A DNA stretch of 64,000 nt from Rhizobium sp. BK196 (GCF_014193255.1 NZ_JACHZB010000002.1:124001-188000), one strand, 5' to 3'; positions 38,046 through 47,535 are shown, counted from the stretch's first letter. Numbers and translations are program-made. Notes: generated by a model from the sequence alone, not told the origin.

Positions 38046-39038
38046 ATGATCAGGTTTGGAGTGATCGGCGCCGGCCGGATAGGCAAAGTGCATGCCGCAA
38101 CCATCGCGGCGAACCCGAAGGCGAAGCTTGCCTATGTGGCGGATGCTTTCAGAGCATCGGCAGAGACTCTCGCAGCGCAGACCGGCGCCGAGGTTGCCGA
38201 CGCGGAGGACGTCGTCAGGTCCCCGAACGTCGATGCAATCCTTATCGCGACGCCGACCCCGAGCCACGCAGACCTCATCGAGGCGGCCGCGAGAGCCGGC
38301 AAGGCAATTCTTTGCGAAAAGCCGGTCTCCCTGTCGGTCGAACGCATCAACAGCTGCCTCGAGGTCGTTGAGAAAAACAGGTCGACCTTGATGATCGCCT
38401 TCAATCGCCGCTTTGACCCCAACTTTGCCAGTCTGGAGGCGCGCCTGCGCCGTGGCGATGTCGGCGCGATTGAGATCGTGACGATCACGAGCCGGGATCC
38501 CGCGCCCCCGCCCGCCGACTACGTCAAGTCTTCCGGCGGTCTGTTCCGCGACATGATGATCCATGACTTCGATATGGCTCGCTTTCTCATGGGTGAGGAA
38601 TTCGTCGTCGTGAACGCGCTTGGGGCGTCTCTCGTCGACCAGGCAATCGGCGCCGCGGGGGATGTGGATACCGCCGCCGTGCAGATGCAGACGGCTTCGG
38701 GCCGCATTGCCGTCATCACCAATTCACGCCGTGCGACTTATGGATACGACCAGCGCATCGAAGTGCATGGGGCTTTCGGTATGCTTGCGGCAAAGAATAT
38801 CGCCGCCACGAGCGTCGAATTTTCCAACGCGAACGGCGTCAGCGGGGATCCCGTTCAACACTTCTTTCTCGAGCGCTACGCCCAGGCGTACGCCAACGAG
38901 ATCGATGCTTTCATTGATGCGATCGACACAGGCACTCGGTCACTGAGGCCCGGTGGCTATGATGGACTTCAGGCGCAGAAACTGGCGGAAGCCGCAACAG
39001 TAAGCTGGCAGACAGGCAAACCCGTGACGGTCGGTTAA
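38046..39038 (+). CDS. Inositol 2-dehydrogenase-like oxidoreductase (Gfo/Idh/MocA family)
   Basis: This oxidoreductase has 330 residues. The Rossmann motif GAGRIG is at about 8-13, LCEKPVSL is near residue 94, and FRDMMIHDFDMARFLMGE carries the catalytic Asp/His region of the inositol dehydrogenases (about 171-187). It is very like rhizobial IdhA in order of motifs. The setting with a Frc-type importer and a Hyi-like isomerase suggests oxidation of a cyclitol or aldose. Rhizobia often carry several such paralogues, so I do not name it idhA. Confidence 0.8.
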   Translation: MIRFGVIGAGRIGKVHAATIAANPKAKLAYVADAFRASAETLAAQTGAEVADAEDVVRSPNVDAILIATPTPSHADLIEAAARAGKAILCEKPVSLSVERINSCLEVVEKNRSTLMIAFNRRFDPNFASLEARLRRGDVGAIEIVTITSRDPAPPPADYVKSSGGLFRDMMIHDFDMARFLMGEEFVVVNALGASLVDQAIGAAGDVDTAAVQMQTASGRIAVITNSRRATYGYDQRIEVHGAFGMLAAKNIAATSVEFSNANGVSGDPVQHFFLERYAQAYANEIDAFIDAIDTGTRSLRPGGYDGLQAQKLAEAATVSWQTGKPVTVG

Positions 39039-39159
39039 CAAGCTCGATGCGATGCGGCCATGTCCTCACATTGCCGTATCGCCATTCAGCTGACGCGCCG
39101 CCCGCGAATGTACATCGCACCGAGATTGCCGGAAGACGACGTTTGGGAAGGCAAGCGTA

Positions 39160-39471
39160 ATGACGAAGGATACAGACCTCTTCCCTCCCGAGACATTGCA
39201 GGAACTGAAGTACCTGATCGCTAAAAGACGCATCGTCTTTCCCGACAGTCTCGAGCGCGTCGCACGAGAGATCATGGATCGCCCAGAACTGATGGCTTTC
39301 GAAAGCGCCGCCGCGATCGCGCGCCATTGCGGGGTGTCTCAAACGACGGTTCACAGACTTGCGCAGCACATTGGTTTTCGCACGTTGCGCGACTTTCGCG
39401 CGATGATCAAAGATCACATTCGCGAGACTGCGGCAAAACAGTCTTTATATCAGGGACATAGCGGTGGCTAG
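39160..39471 (+). CDS. RpiR-family N-terminal DNA-binding domain, probably truncated
   Basis: This protein has only 103 residues. It contains the RpiR-type HTH (SAAAIARHCGVSQTTVHRLAQHIGF, about residues 48-72) and then stops at TAG after HSGG. Full RpiR regulators are about 280-300 residues and carry a SIS sugar-phosphate domain, which is missing here and not visible downstream. It may be a decayed gene or a small DNA-binding protein. It ends the cluster of sugar genes and borders decayed sequence with a vapC remnant. Confidence 0.6.
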   Translation: MTKDTDLFPPETLQELKYLIAKRRIVFPDSLERVAREIMDRPELMAFESAAAIARHCGVSQTTVHRLAQHIGFRTLRDFRAMIKDHIRETAAKQSLYQGHSGG

Positions 39472-39751
39472 GGGTCTGCGCTCGACGCGACAAATCTAGG
39501 CTATATCGCCATATCACCGGAGTCCACTTGGTCTATCGTTACCGAGGTTGCTAGCAGCAATGGCTTTCCGGGCGAATGCGCGACGCTTGCCCATGTACCG
39601 ACCGGTGTGAGGGGAACAGATTGCGCAGCCCTTCGGCGTCCAGACGTGGGACTGGAACCTCGGCAGAGCTTCGGCATCATCGCGACAAGCGACCGGATCC
39701 CTAATCCGGACCTCGCGCGTACGCGCTCGAAGATTTGGGAAAGCGATCGGC

Positions 39752-39868
39752 ACGGCTGATGGCGATATTGCCGCCAAAGCAGTTGCGCATGGCCTCGCAG
39801 TCGCAACACGCGACACAAGCCCGTTCGAAGCCGCTGGGTTGAAAGCGATTAATCTCTGGTCCCGATAA
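39752..39868 (+). pseudogene. VapC/FitB-type PIN-domain toxin, C-terminal remnant
   Basis: In one frame this stretch reads IGTADGDIAAKAVAHGLAVA, then TRDTSPFEAAGLKAINLW and a stop. That is the typical last third of VapC/FitB PIN toxins (D-x-IAA...HGL..ATRD...F...GL..INPW). The upstream part in the same frame meets a stop and shows no PIN N-terminus, and no antitoxin gene is seen. It is a decayed fragment of a former plasmid or island toxin-antitoxin pair. Confidence 0.6.
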
Positions 39869-39983
39869 ACGACGAACGTATGCCGGCGCTACGGTCTTCT
39901 GGTCTATCCCGTATCGCTTCGAAAGCGTTCTCCCTCGATTCCAAGAAATAATGCACCATCAAATGCCGGGAAAACATTTAGGG

Positions 39984-41210
39984 TCAGCGCCGGCGCCGGT
40001 CGAGAAACAGCAGCCATGCGGTCCCGGCAAGCCCCGAAAAAGCACCGACCACCGCGGTGCCGGAATAGCTGGTGACGGCGGTTCCCGCCGCAAAAAGGAG
40101 CGCACTCAACCCGGCGCTGAGGAAGATGTTGACGGAGATCAACGCGCTGCCGAGACCCGGCCGCTCGGCGATCAGATCCTGAAGGTAGGTGATCGGGATG
40201 GAGATCAGCGACGCTGCGCCAATGCCGCTGATGATGGTGAGGGCGTAGACATGCCAGGGTTGATCGGCAAAGGCTAGAAGCGTCAGATAGAGCGCATAGA
40301 TCAATGCCCCGAGGGTAAGGGCTGCAAGCTGGCTGACGATGCGCAGCATGCGCGACCATACGATAATGAAGACCACTTCCAAGAGCGCGACGATCCCCAC
40401 CAGAATTCCGATATCGGCGACCGTGCCGTGAGCGGCGCCGGTGATGACGAGGGGAAATATCGCGTCGTTTACATGCAGCGTGCTGCTGATCAGCGCGACC
40501 GCCATGACCCGGCTGATGATCCTTGGAGAGATCACCTCGCCGAGAGCGGCCAGATAGGAGAGATGGTGCGTGGCAGCTCGGTCGGTGCCGCTTTGCCGCG
40601 GCAGCAGGATGCCGATAAGGCCGACACAGACCAGACAGGACATGCAGGCAAACAAATAGGCCGGCAACATGGACGGCGAGGAGGAGAGCAGAACGCCCGT
40701 AAACCCGGGAACGAGCACCCAGGAAAGCGAAATCATTGCCCGTGTCCCGGAATTGACGGTCGCAATCTCGCCGGACGCCATTCCTCTGGCCGCCGCGCGC
40801 ACATTGGCAAAGAGCAACGAGTTCAGCGATCCATAGATCGGCAGCAGCAGGAGAGCGCTGAGAACAAAGATTTCCCGGGTTGCGAAAAAATAGACCGCGC
40901 CATAGCCGAGAATGCCGAATGTCGCGGAAACGAGCATCATCGTGCGATATTCACCGAGCCGGTCGGCAAGATTGCCGAAAAGAATGCTGACGACGACGTT
41001 GACGGCTGCGGCTGCGAAGATCAGCGCGGAGTAAACCCCGTTCGACAGGCCGAGTTCGACGATACCGACCACGGATCGATAAGGGTTTGTAGTCGCGCCG
41101 GCAAAACCGAACGTGAAGATGGCAATCATGCTCACCCGGATTGCAGGATTGCGGAAGACATCGGGGATCAGGCGGTTCATCGTCATCATCAGCAATGGTT
41201 TGGAGCGCAT
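39984..41210 (-). CDS. MFS transporter (sugar-efflux-like)
   Basis: This is a 12-segment major facilitator of 408 residues. The loop between segments 2 and 3 has GNLADRLGEYR, a version of the MFS signature, and the mid-protein hydrophilic linker is around PRQSGTDRAATHH (about 210-222). It resembles the sugar efflux (SET) group. It stands alone on the minus strand between the vapC remnant and the GH20 gene. The ATG at 41210 lacks a good ribosome-binding site, and the ATGs at about 41189 are alternatives. Substrate unknown; a sugar or sugar-like compound is likely. Confidence 0.78.
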   Translation of the reverse strand: MRSKPLLMMTMNRLIPDVFRNPAIRVSMIAIFTFGFAGATTNPYRSVVGIVELGLSNGVYSALIFAAAAVNVVVSILFGNLADRLGEYRTMMLVSATFGILGYGAVYFFATREIFVLSALLLLPIYGSLNSLLFANVRAAARGMASGEIATVNSGTRAMISLSWVLVPGFTGVLLSSSPSMLPAYLFACMSCLVCVGLIGILLPRQSGTDRAATHHLSYLAALGEVISPRIISRVMAVALISSTLHVNDAIFPLVITGAAHGTVADIGILVGIVALLEVVFIIVWSRMLRIVSQLAALTLGALIYALYLTLLAFADQPWHVYALTIISGIGAASLISIPITYLQDLIAERPGLGSALISVNIFLSAGLSALLFAAGTAVTSYSGTAVVGAFSGLAGTAWLLFLDRRRR

Positions 41211-41409
41211 CAGCGAGGACGAGCAAAATTACCGTCTTTGCAAGGATCGCCGTGGATCAATGTCAGTCGCGCCAGCGGGGAGGGGAGCACTGGCCGTTTA
41301 GCCGAATTTCCTTTTGAATGGAAAGGTCAAGCTGGTCGCGCCCGACCCTTGCCAGGGGCGCCCACTTTCGGATCAAGATCGTGGCGCCGACTGCCTCTCG
41401 ATTACCATG

Positions 41410-43326
41410 TTAAAGCGTTGGGCTCAGCGGCGCGATCGCCGCGAACCGGTCCCAATTCTTGGCTGCCCTCGGCGTCCAGGCAGCTTCGGCAATTGCTGGA
41501 AGACGCGGGAAGACGAGACGGTTGAAATAACCGCGTGACAGGAAATGTTCCGACCAGATGCAGGCCTGGACACCCTTGAGCTTGTGCTTCAGCTCTTCAG
41601 GAAATTCGCCGGCCGCCTCATAGGCATAGGTGTGGGCTGGTGGAACGGTGCCGGCCCAGCTTGCGCCGGGTTCCTGGAAGGCCTCGGCCTGCACCATGTC
41701 GAGATAGTAGGCCTGGCCCGGCGTCATGACGACGTCATAGCCTTGTTTGGCAAGTTCAATGCCGACCTGGGGATTTTCCCAGGCCATCAGCAGGCTGTCC
41801 TTCGCCGCGACCCCGCCGCCATGGGCGACCTCGTTCCACCCCGCAAGCTTGCGGCCACGCTTGTCGAGCATCGCCTTGATCCGTTTCAGGAAGTAGGACT
41901 GCAATCCGAAAGTGCCGGAAATGCCTTCCTCGGCCATCAGCTTGATGGCAAGCGGCGAGGCGAGCCAGGAGCCGTTCGCCACTTCGTCCCCACCGATATG
42001 GATATAGGAAGAGGGAAAGAGCTCGACCATTTCGTCGAAGACCGTCTCCAGGAATGCATAGGTCAGCGGCACGGCCGGGTTCAACGCATTGTTTGGATAG
42101 CCCTGGACCGAATGGTAGCTTTCGGGTGCTTCCTGGCCGTCCGTCAGATCGGGAAGAGCGATCAGCGTCGCTGCATTGTGGCCGGGAATATCGATCTCCG
42201 GCAGGACCTCGACATGAAGGGAGCTTGCATGTGTGACGATGTCCCGGACATCGGCCTGTGTGTAAAAGCCGCCGGCAGGCTCGGCACCATTGCCAAGTTG
42301 CGGCAAGAGCGGCTCGTCTGGACCTCGCAACACGCCCGCAGTCGTCAACTGCGGATAGGCCTTGATCTCCAGGCGCCAGGCCTCGTCGTCGGTCAGATGC
42401 CAGTGGAAGATGTTGAGCTTGAACCAGGCAAGGATGTCGATCAGCCGCTTGACGTCGTCAACGGGGTAAAATTGCCTGGAAACGTCGAGATGGCAGCCGC
42501 GCCAGCTGTAGCGGGGCCGATCGGAGATCGTTCCGGAAACCGGGAAGCGGAATTTGCCATTGCTCGCCCGCGCCCCATGGAGCATCTGTGCGAGCGAGGT
42601 CAATCCATACTGGCGCCCCGCAGTGCCGGCATAGGAAAGTGTCACGCGATCCGCCGAGAAGGCCAGCCGGTAGGCTTCGGCGTCGAGCGAGGCATTCTTG
42701 CTGAAGGCAAGGGCGCGCCCCTGCGGCGAGGCGACCAGATTGAAAACCGAATGGTCGCTTTCGAAAAGGCGACGGGTTAGTGAAATGCAGGCAGATATTG
42801 CCGACAATTCGTCTGCGCTGGCACCCTCCGGATAGAGAACGACCGGAAAACTGTCGCCCGGCTTCGCATCGATCTCGGCCGGCCAGGGCTGCAACGCAAA
42901 AGGCAGGTCGAGGCGGCCCTCGGGCAGGAGCACGGGCGGAGGTTCACTCACACGACCTTCGAGCAGCAGATCGGAAACGGCGACCGGCACATGCTTTCCG
43001 GATGACAACGTCAGATAGGCCGACTTGGCGCCGTCAGTGCAATGCCGCGCCGGGCGGTGCAGGCCGGCGACCGTGAAGGTCCAGCGGTCGCCCGCAGCCA
43101 GGGTCAGTCCGGCCGGTGGTTCGAATTCATGAAAATTGGCGTTGCGTCTCAGAAATGTAGCATTGCCGCATGCCGCGGCATCGATGACCCGTGTGAGCGA
43201 AGTGTAGACAAGCGTGAAACCGGAAAGCGCCTCACTGGAAAGATTGAAAAGCGTGAAGGTGAAAGCGCCATTCGTCCCACCATTGGGATTCCAGCTGCTT
43301 TCCAGGCGATAGTCGGCCGGTTTCAT
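41410..43326 (-). CDS. Beta-N-acetylhexosaminidase (GH20)
   Basis: This enzyme has 638 residues. A beta-sandwich region comes first, then a GH20b-like domain (about 150-265) and the GH20 TIM barrel (about 270-620). The catalytic pair Asp447-Glu448 is in HIGGDE, and FHWHLTDDEAWR is the other family landmark. There is no signal peptide, so it should act in the cytoplasm on an imported N-acetylhexosaminide. It is the last gene of a leftward unit with SDR, RpiR and RidA genes. The importer at 48.7-52.9 kb is the likely source of substrate. Confidence 0.88.
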   Translation of the reverse strand: MKPADYRLESSWNPNGGTNGAFTFTLFNLSSEALSGFTLVYTSLTRVIDAAACGNATFLRRNANFHEFEPPAGLTLAAGDRWTFTVAGLHRPARHCTDGAKSAYLTLSSGKHVPVAVSDLLLEGRVSEPPPVLLPEGRLDLPFALQPWPAEIDAKPGDSFPVVLYPEGASADELSAISACISLTRRLFESDHSVFNLVASPQGRALAFSKNASLDAEAYRLAFSADRVTLSYAGTAGRQYGLTSLAQMLHGARASNGKFRFPVSGTISDRPRYSWRGCHLDVSRQFYPVDDVKRLIDILAWFKLNIFHWHLTDDEAWRLEIKAYPQLTTAGVLRGPDEPLLPQLGNGAEPAGGFYTQADVRDIVTHASSLHVEVLPEIDIPGHNAATLIALPDLTDGQEAPESYHSVQGYPNNALNPAVPLTYAFLETVFDEMVELFPSSYIHIGGDEVANGSWLASPLAIKLMAEEGISGTFGLQSYFLKRIKAMLDKRGRKLAGWNEVAHGGGVAAKDSLLMAWENPQVGIELAKQGYDVVMTPGQAYYLDMVQAEAFQEPGASWAGTVPPAHTYAYEAAGEFPEELKHKLKGVQACIWSEHFLSRGYFNRLVFPRLPAIAEAAWTPRAAKNWDRFAAIAPLSPTL

Positions 43327-43357
43327 ATCTCGTTCCTCTCGGTATCTTTTATGATTT

Positions 43358-44134
43358 TCAGTAGTGCTCGGACTGGGAGAACGTCCGGGCAAGCTCGGCC
43401 TGGCCGGCTGTCAGGCCGCAGTCGACCGGCAGGCAGACACCGGTGATCGCCGCAGCCTGCGGCCCCGCCAGGAAGGCGACGGCATTGGCGACGTCCGTCG
43501 GATCGACCACGCGCTGCAGCGGATACCAGCGACGGGCATCCTCGAAGACATTGGGATTGGCGGCCGCGCGAACCTCCCAAGCCCGCGTCTTCACCGTCCC
43601 GGGGGCAACGGCGTTGGCGCGGATACCAAATTTTCCGTATTCGACGGCAACCAGCCGGGTGAAATGCAGAAGTCCGGCTTTGGCCGCGCTATAGGCCGGA
43701 TGGCCGAACACGTTCATGCCGTTGACCGAGGCAATGTTGACCATCGAGCCCCGAGACGCCTTCAGCTGGTCTTCGACGGCGCGGAAACAGAGAAATGCCG
43801 CTTCGAGGTTGAGCGCATTGTCGGCACGCCAGATTTCCGGCGTCGTATCATGCAGGCTGACGGCGCGGGCAGCACCAGCATTGTTGACGAGGGTGCGCAG
43901 ACTGCCGAGCCCGGCCGTGCGCGCGGCAAGAGCCGCTACACTTTCCTCGCTGGTCACGTCGCATTCGACGACGACGAAGCGGTCGGCTGGCCCCAATGCG
44001 CCGGCAACGGCTGCCGCAGCGTCGGGATCGATGTCCGCGAGCACGATAGTGTCATGATCGTCGGCGAGCCGACCAGCGATTGCTACTCCGATATCGCCTG
44101 CTGCTCCGGTCACGATGGCCACTGATCGTGTCAT
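43358..44134 (-). CDS. Short-chain dehydrogenase/reductase
   Basis: This SDR protein has 258 residues. The cofactor motif TGAAGDIG is at about 9-16, NNAG is near residue 85, and the catalytic Ser and YSAAK follow in NIASVNGM and later. The Asp after the second strand (LADIDPD) favours NAD(H). I start at 44134, where AAGGAA precedes the ATG. It lies 31 bases before GH20 and just after the RpiR gene. It should oxidise or reduce a sugar or hydroxy-acid in this pathway. Confidence 0.83.
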   Translation of the reverse strand: MTRSVAIVTGAAGDIGVAIAGRLADDHDTIVLADIDPDAAAAVAGALGPADRFVVVECDVTSEESVAALAARTAGLGSLRTLVNNAGAARAVSLHDTTPEIWRADNALNLEAAFLCFRAVEDQLKASRGSMVNIASVNGMNVFGHPAYSAAKAGLLHFTRLVAVEYGKFGIRANAVAPGTVKTRAWEVRAAANPNVFEDARRWYPLQRVVDPTDVANAVAFLAGPQAAAITGVCLPVDCGLTAGQAELARTFSQSEHY

Positions 44135-44153
44135 TGCTGCTTCCTTCTGTTGA

Positions 44154-45020
44154 TCAATCACCGAGCAGTTGCTTGTCGTCGTCGCCGTCGCGATAAGTCA
44201 CCAGCTGTTGCTTGATGCGCCTCAGCGTGACCGTCGCCTTCGGTCGGACGGCGTAAGCGACAAGGCTCGCCAGGATATCGACGGTCGCGATGTAGGCGAT
44301 GCGCGTCGATGTCGGGCGGAAGATGTTCGTGCCTTCAGGAATATCGATCGGCACGACGATATCGGCGGCCTTGGCGACCGCGCTGCCCGTCTGTGTCAGC
44401 GCAATCGTCTTTACCTTGGCTTCGCGTGCCAGCGCAAAGGCCCGAACCAGCTCGGCATTACGACCGGAAAAAGACGAGCCGATGATCACATCGCCGGACT
44501 TCGCCGCTGCTGCCATCATCAGCTGCATGCCGTGGTCGGAGCTGGCCGTGATGCGCAGGCCAAGCCGAAAGAGCCTGTTTTGCAGTTCATTGGCGATCAT
44601 CGAGGAATTGCCGCCCGAACCGAAGGCGTAGATCATCTCCGCCTTGGCGATCTGCGCGACAGCCGCTTCGATTGCGGCCAGATCCAGCGAGCGGTGCACC
44701 AGAAAAAGGGCGTTCTGCGCCTTGGTGATAATATCCTGAGCGACATCGGCCGGATCGCTGCTCTTTGATTCCGGCTTCAGGTAACGCACGCCGACATGGG
44801 CGGTGCGGGCAAGCTGCACCTTGAAATCGGAAAAGCTGTCGCAGCCGAGGCGGCGGCAGAACCGCGTGACCGTCGGCGGCGAGACTTCTGCGCGTTCGGC
44901 GAGCTCGATGATCGAGGCATTCACGGCGAATTCGAAATCATTGACGACAATGTCGGCGATGCGACTCTCGGAGGCGGAGAGCCGGCCCCTGTCTTCCTGC
45001 AATGTGGAAAAGATGTCCAA
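44154..45020 (-). CDS. RpiR-family transcriptional regulator (HTH plus SIS domain)
   Basis: This regulator has 288 residues. The N-terminal HTH is around LAERAEVSPPTVTRFCRRLG (about 41-60), and the SIS domain has YAFGSGGNSSMIANELQNRL and GSSFSGRNAEL, the sugar-phosphate-binding segments. It sits inside the GH20 and RidA unit and probably senses an amino-sugar phosphate. The A/T-rich boxes at 45445, 45516 and 54092 are its candidate sites. Confidence 0.88.
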   Translation of the reverse strand: MDIFSTLQEDRGRLSASESRIADIVVNDFEFAVNASIIELAERAEVSPPTVTRFCRRLGCDSFSDFKVQLARTAHVGVRYLKPESKSSDPADVAQDIITKAQNALFLVHRSLDLAAIEAAVAQIAKAEMIYAFGSGGNSSMIANELQNRLFRLGLRITASSDHGMQLMMAAAAKSGDVIIGSSFSGRNAELVRAFALAREAKVKTIALTQTGSAVAKAADIVVPIDIPEGTNIFRPTSTRIAYIATVDILASLVAYAVRPKATVTLRRIKQQLVTYRDGDDDKQLLGD

Positions 45021-45044
45021 GCCGATCCTCCCGCCGATCGTCAG

Positions 45045-45431
45045 TCAACTCTTCTTCTTGTAGGCAACGCAGTCGATCTCGATCTTGCAATCAACCATCA
45101 TCGACGATTGGACGCAGGCGCGGGCCGGCGGATGTGCGCCGAAATAGTCCTGGTAGATCTTGTTGAAGGTCCAGAAATCGCGCGGATCGTCCAGCCATAC
45201 GCCGACGCGCACCACATCCTCGACGCCGTATCCGGCTTCGTCGAGAATGGCGAGCACATTGGCGATGGTCTTGTGCGTCTGGGTAACGATATTGCCGTCG
45301 ATGATCTCGCCGTTTTCCATCGCCACCTGACCGGAAACATAGAGCCAGCCATCGGCTTCGACGGCGCGCGCGAAGGGCAAGGGCTTGCCGCCGGCGCCGG
45401 TCTGAACAGTGCCATATCGCTTGATGGACAT
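45045..45431 (-). CDS. RidA-family enamine/imine deaminase
   Basis: This is a protein of 128 residues with the start at 45431. It has the RidA pattern: FARAVEADGWLYVSGQVA, then a Thr/Asn-rich middle, and the C-terminal RACVQSSMM where the Arg binds the carboxylate of the enamine. It removes reactive 2-aminoacrylate-type products of PLP enzymes. That links it to the DSD1-like PLP enzyme at 47536. It is the first gene of the leftward unit with RpiR, SDR and GH20. Confidence 0.83.
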   Translation of the reverse strand: MSIKRYGTVQTGAGGKPLPFARAVEADGWLYVSGQVAMENGEIIDGNIVTQTHKTIANVLAILDEAGYGVEDVVRVGVWLDDPRDFWTFNKIYQDYFGAHPPARACVQSSMMVDCKIEIDCVAYKKKS

Positions 45432-45444
45432 TCCTGATCCCTGC

Positions 45445-45455
45445 AAATTATTTTC
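45445..45455 (-). promoter_or_regulatory. A/T-rich box upstream of ridA (candidate RpiR site)
   Basis: Minus-strand GAAAATAATTT lies just before the RidA-type gene. It is nearly the same as GAAAATAAATT at 54092-54102 and GAAAAGAATTT at 45516-45526. The two minus-strand copies also share flanking AACTT and TTGTC boxes, so part of the likeness may be a promoter. Confidence 0.5.
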
Positions 45456-45515
45456 TTGATAAGTTGACAAGGGACCATAGAAAGCGGATTTTGACCAGTG
45501 AAAAACGCCATTTAT

Positions 45516-45526
45516 GAAAAGAATTT
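45516..45526 (+). promoter_or_regulatory. A/T-rich box upstream of the NTF2-like gene (candidate RpiR site)
   Basis: Plus-strand GAAAAGAATTT lies 17 bases before the NTF2-like start codon in the 112-base divergent region. It resembles the boxes at 45445 and 54092. It could let one regulator control both directions. Confidence 0.4.
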
Positions 45527-45543
45527 AAATCGAGGGGCGGAAT

Positions 45544-46029
45544 ATGCGTGATCCTTTCAAGAATCCTTTCCAGCCCTCCGACGCCGCACGGCACGCCATC
45601 TGGGAGATGCTGGTGCCCCGCGACATCGATGCCTTTCTGGCTGCCGACTGGTCAATGGTCGAAGATGATTTCATCGAGGAAGGCTTTATCGGCATCGATG
45701 GTGGCAAACAGGTCAGCCCCGACAAGTGGCGTCTGGCATTTCCGACGCTTGTCGCCTATCGGGACGAGTGGCTGAGGCAGGCAAAGGAATTTGCGGCACA
45801 GAGCTTCGCCGAGGATACGCGCAGCGCCATCTTCACGACCACGAGGCTCGAGGACATCGAGATCGAGGGCAACACGGCGCTTGTCCGCAAGAAATTCGAC
45901 GGCAGCCTGACGAAGAGCGATGGCACCCGCGACCTCATGCAGTGGCAGACGCTCTATTATTGCAGGCTCCACGAGGGACGGTGGAAGATCTGCGGATTTA
46001 CCGGCTACCTGCCGAACCCGATGGGTTGA
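45544..46029 (+). CDS. NTF2-like protein of unknown function
   Basis: This is a protein of 161 residues with an NTF2/SnoaL-like pattern: an N-terminal helix, short helices through FLAADWSMVEDDFIEEGFIG, then strands with 'MQWQTLYYCRLHEGRWKICGFTGYLPNPMG'. Such folds act as small isomerases, dehydratases or binding subunits. AGGGGCGGA stands before the ATG. It is the first of three rightward genes with the M81 peptidase and the PLP enzyme. Its activity is not known. Confidence 0.7.
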   Translation: MRDPFKNPFQPSDAARHAIWEMLVPRDIDAFLAADWSMVEDDFIEEGFIGIDGGKQVSPDKWRLAFPTLVAYRDEWLRQAKEFAAQSFAEDTRSAIFTTTRLEDIEIEGNTALVRKKFDGSLTKSDGTRDLMQWQTLYYCRLHEGRWKICGFTGYLPNPMG

Positions 46030-46058
46030 GGCGGCGGCGTAAAACAAGGCTAACCCAC

Positions 46059-47534
46059 TTGCGCATTTTCACGGCGGCACTGGCGACCGAAACCAATACG
46101 TTTTCCCCGATCTGCGTGGATCGCCGCGCTTTCGAAGCATCTCTCTATGCGCCGCCCGGCCAGCATCCGGAAACTCCGACCCTTTGCACTGCGCCGATTA
46201 CCGTCGGCCGCCGCGTCACCGCTGAAAAAGGCTGGGAGCTGATCGAAGGCACGGCAGCGTGGGCCGACCCGGCCGGCCTCGTCAACCGCCAGGCTTATGA
46301 AGGGCTGCGAGACGAAATCCTCGACCAGCTTCGCGCGGCAATGCCTGTCGATGCCGTGGTGATGGGCCTGCATGGGGCAATGGTGGCAGCGGGATACGAA
46401 GATACGGAAGGCGACCTTTTGACCCTCATGCGCGACATCGTTGGGCCTGATGTGCTGATCTGCGCTGAACTCGACCCGCATAGCCACCTGACCAGGAAGC
46501 GCCTCGAAGCACTGAATTTCGCGGTTTATTTCAAGGAATTTCCGCATACGGATTTCGTCGATCGCGCTGAGGATCTCTGGCGCATCGCCGTCGACACGCT
46601 TGAGGGCAGGATCAAGCCGGTCAATTCGGTGTTCGACTGCCGCATGATCGATGTCTTCCCGACCTCACGCGATCCGATGCGCTCCTTCGTCGACAAGATC
46701 ATGCGGATCGAAAAGGAAGTTCCTGATATCCTGTCGATCTCCGTGGTTCACGGCTTCATGGTCGGCGATGTGCCGGAGATGGGCACCAAGCTGCTTGTCG
46801 TCACCGACGACAATCCGCAAAAGGGTGCGGCTCTGGCGCGCGAACTCGGCATGGAGCTGTTTTCCAAGCGCGGCACCTTCATGGTGCCGCAGATCGACGA
46901 AAAGGAAGCCGTATCGCGGGCGATGGCCGCCAAAAGCTGGCCGGTCGTCATTGCCGATGTCTGGGACAATCCGGGTGGCGGAACCGCCGGCGATGCCACC
47001 GTCATCCTCGAAGAGCTCCTCGCTCGCGGCGTGAAGAGTGCTGCGATCGGCACCATCTGGGATCCAATCGCCGTTCAGATCTGTTTTGCTGCGGGCGAGG
47101 GTGCTGAAATTCCGCTGCGCTTCGGCGCAAAATCGGCACCGGGAACCGGTAGTCCCGTCGACGGGATGGTGAAGGTCGTCAAACTGGTGAAGAATGCCGA
47201 GATGCAGTTCGGCGAGAGCCTCGCCCCTTTCGGTGATGCGGCTCATATCGTTTTGAACGGCATAGACATCATTCTCAATTCGACGCGGGCGCAGAGCTTC
47301 GATCCGAGCCTGTTTTCGGTAATGGGCATCGATCCGACCAAGCAGAAGATCCTAGTGATCAAATCGACCAACCATTTCTTCGCATCCTTCTCGAAGATCG
47401 CCGCTGAAATCCTGTACTGTTCGGCAGGAACCCCCTATCCCAACAACCCGGCGACGACCCGCTATCGCCGGGCGCCGAAGACCATCTGGCCGATCGTGGC
47501 CGACCCCCATGGAATCGAACGCGGAGCTGCCTGA
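46059..47534 (+). CDS. M81-family metallopeptidase (MlrC-like, DUF1485)
   Basis: This protein has about 491 residues. I use TTG at 46059 because the family starts RIFTAALATETNTFSP here and AAGG stands nine bases before it. Conserved features include GLHGAMVAAGYEDTEGDLL, ELDPHSHLT and DNPGGGTAGDAT, which hold the zinc and substrate residues of MlrC-like proteins. MlrC is known from microcystin breakdown, but most members are thought to open unusual peptide or amide bonds. It overlaps the frame in which the PLP enzyme begins, so the two are coupled. Confidence 0.82.
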   Translation: MRIFTAALATETNTFSPICVDRRAFEASLYAPPGQHPETPTLCTAPITVGRRVTAEKGWELIEGTAAWADPAGLVNRQAYEGLRDEILDQLRAAMPVDAVVMGLHGAMVAAGYEDTEGDLLTLMRDIVGPDVLICAELDPHSHLTRKRLEALNFAVYFKEFPHTDFVDRAEDLWRIAVDTLEGRIKPVNSVFDCRMIDVFPTSRDPMRSFVDKIMRIEKEVPDILSISVVHGFMVGDVPEMGTKLLVVTDDNPQKGAALARELGMELFSKRGTFMVPQIDEKEAVSRAMAAKSWPVVIADVWDNPGGGTAGDATVILEELLARGVKSAAIGTIWDPIAVQICFAAGEGAEIPLRFGAKSAPGTGSPVDGMVKVVKLVKNAEMQFGESLAPFGDAAHIVLNGIDIILNSTRAQSFDPSLFSVMGIDPTKQKILVIKSTNHFFASFSKIAAEILYCSAGTPYPNNPATTRYRRAPKTIWPIVADPHGIERGAA

Positions 47535-47535
47535 G

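Noticed and set aside
39160-39868. A working toxin-antitoxin pair.
   Set aside because: The toxin part lacks its N-terminus in frame, and the upstream protein is an RpiR-type DNA-binding domain, not a VapB-type antitoxin.
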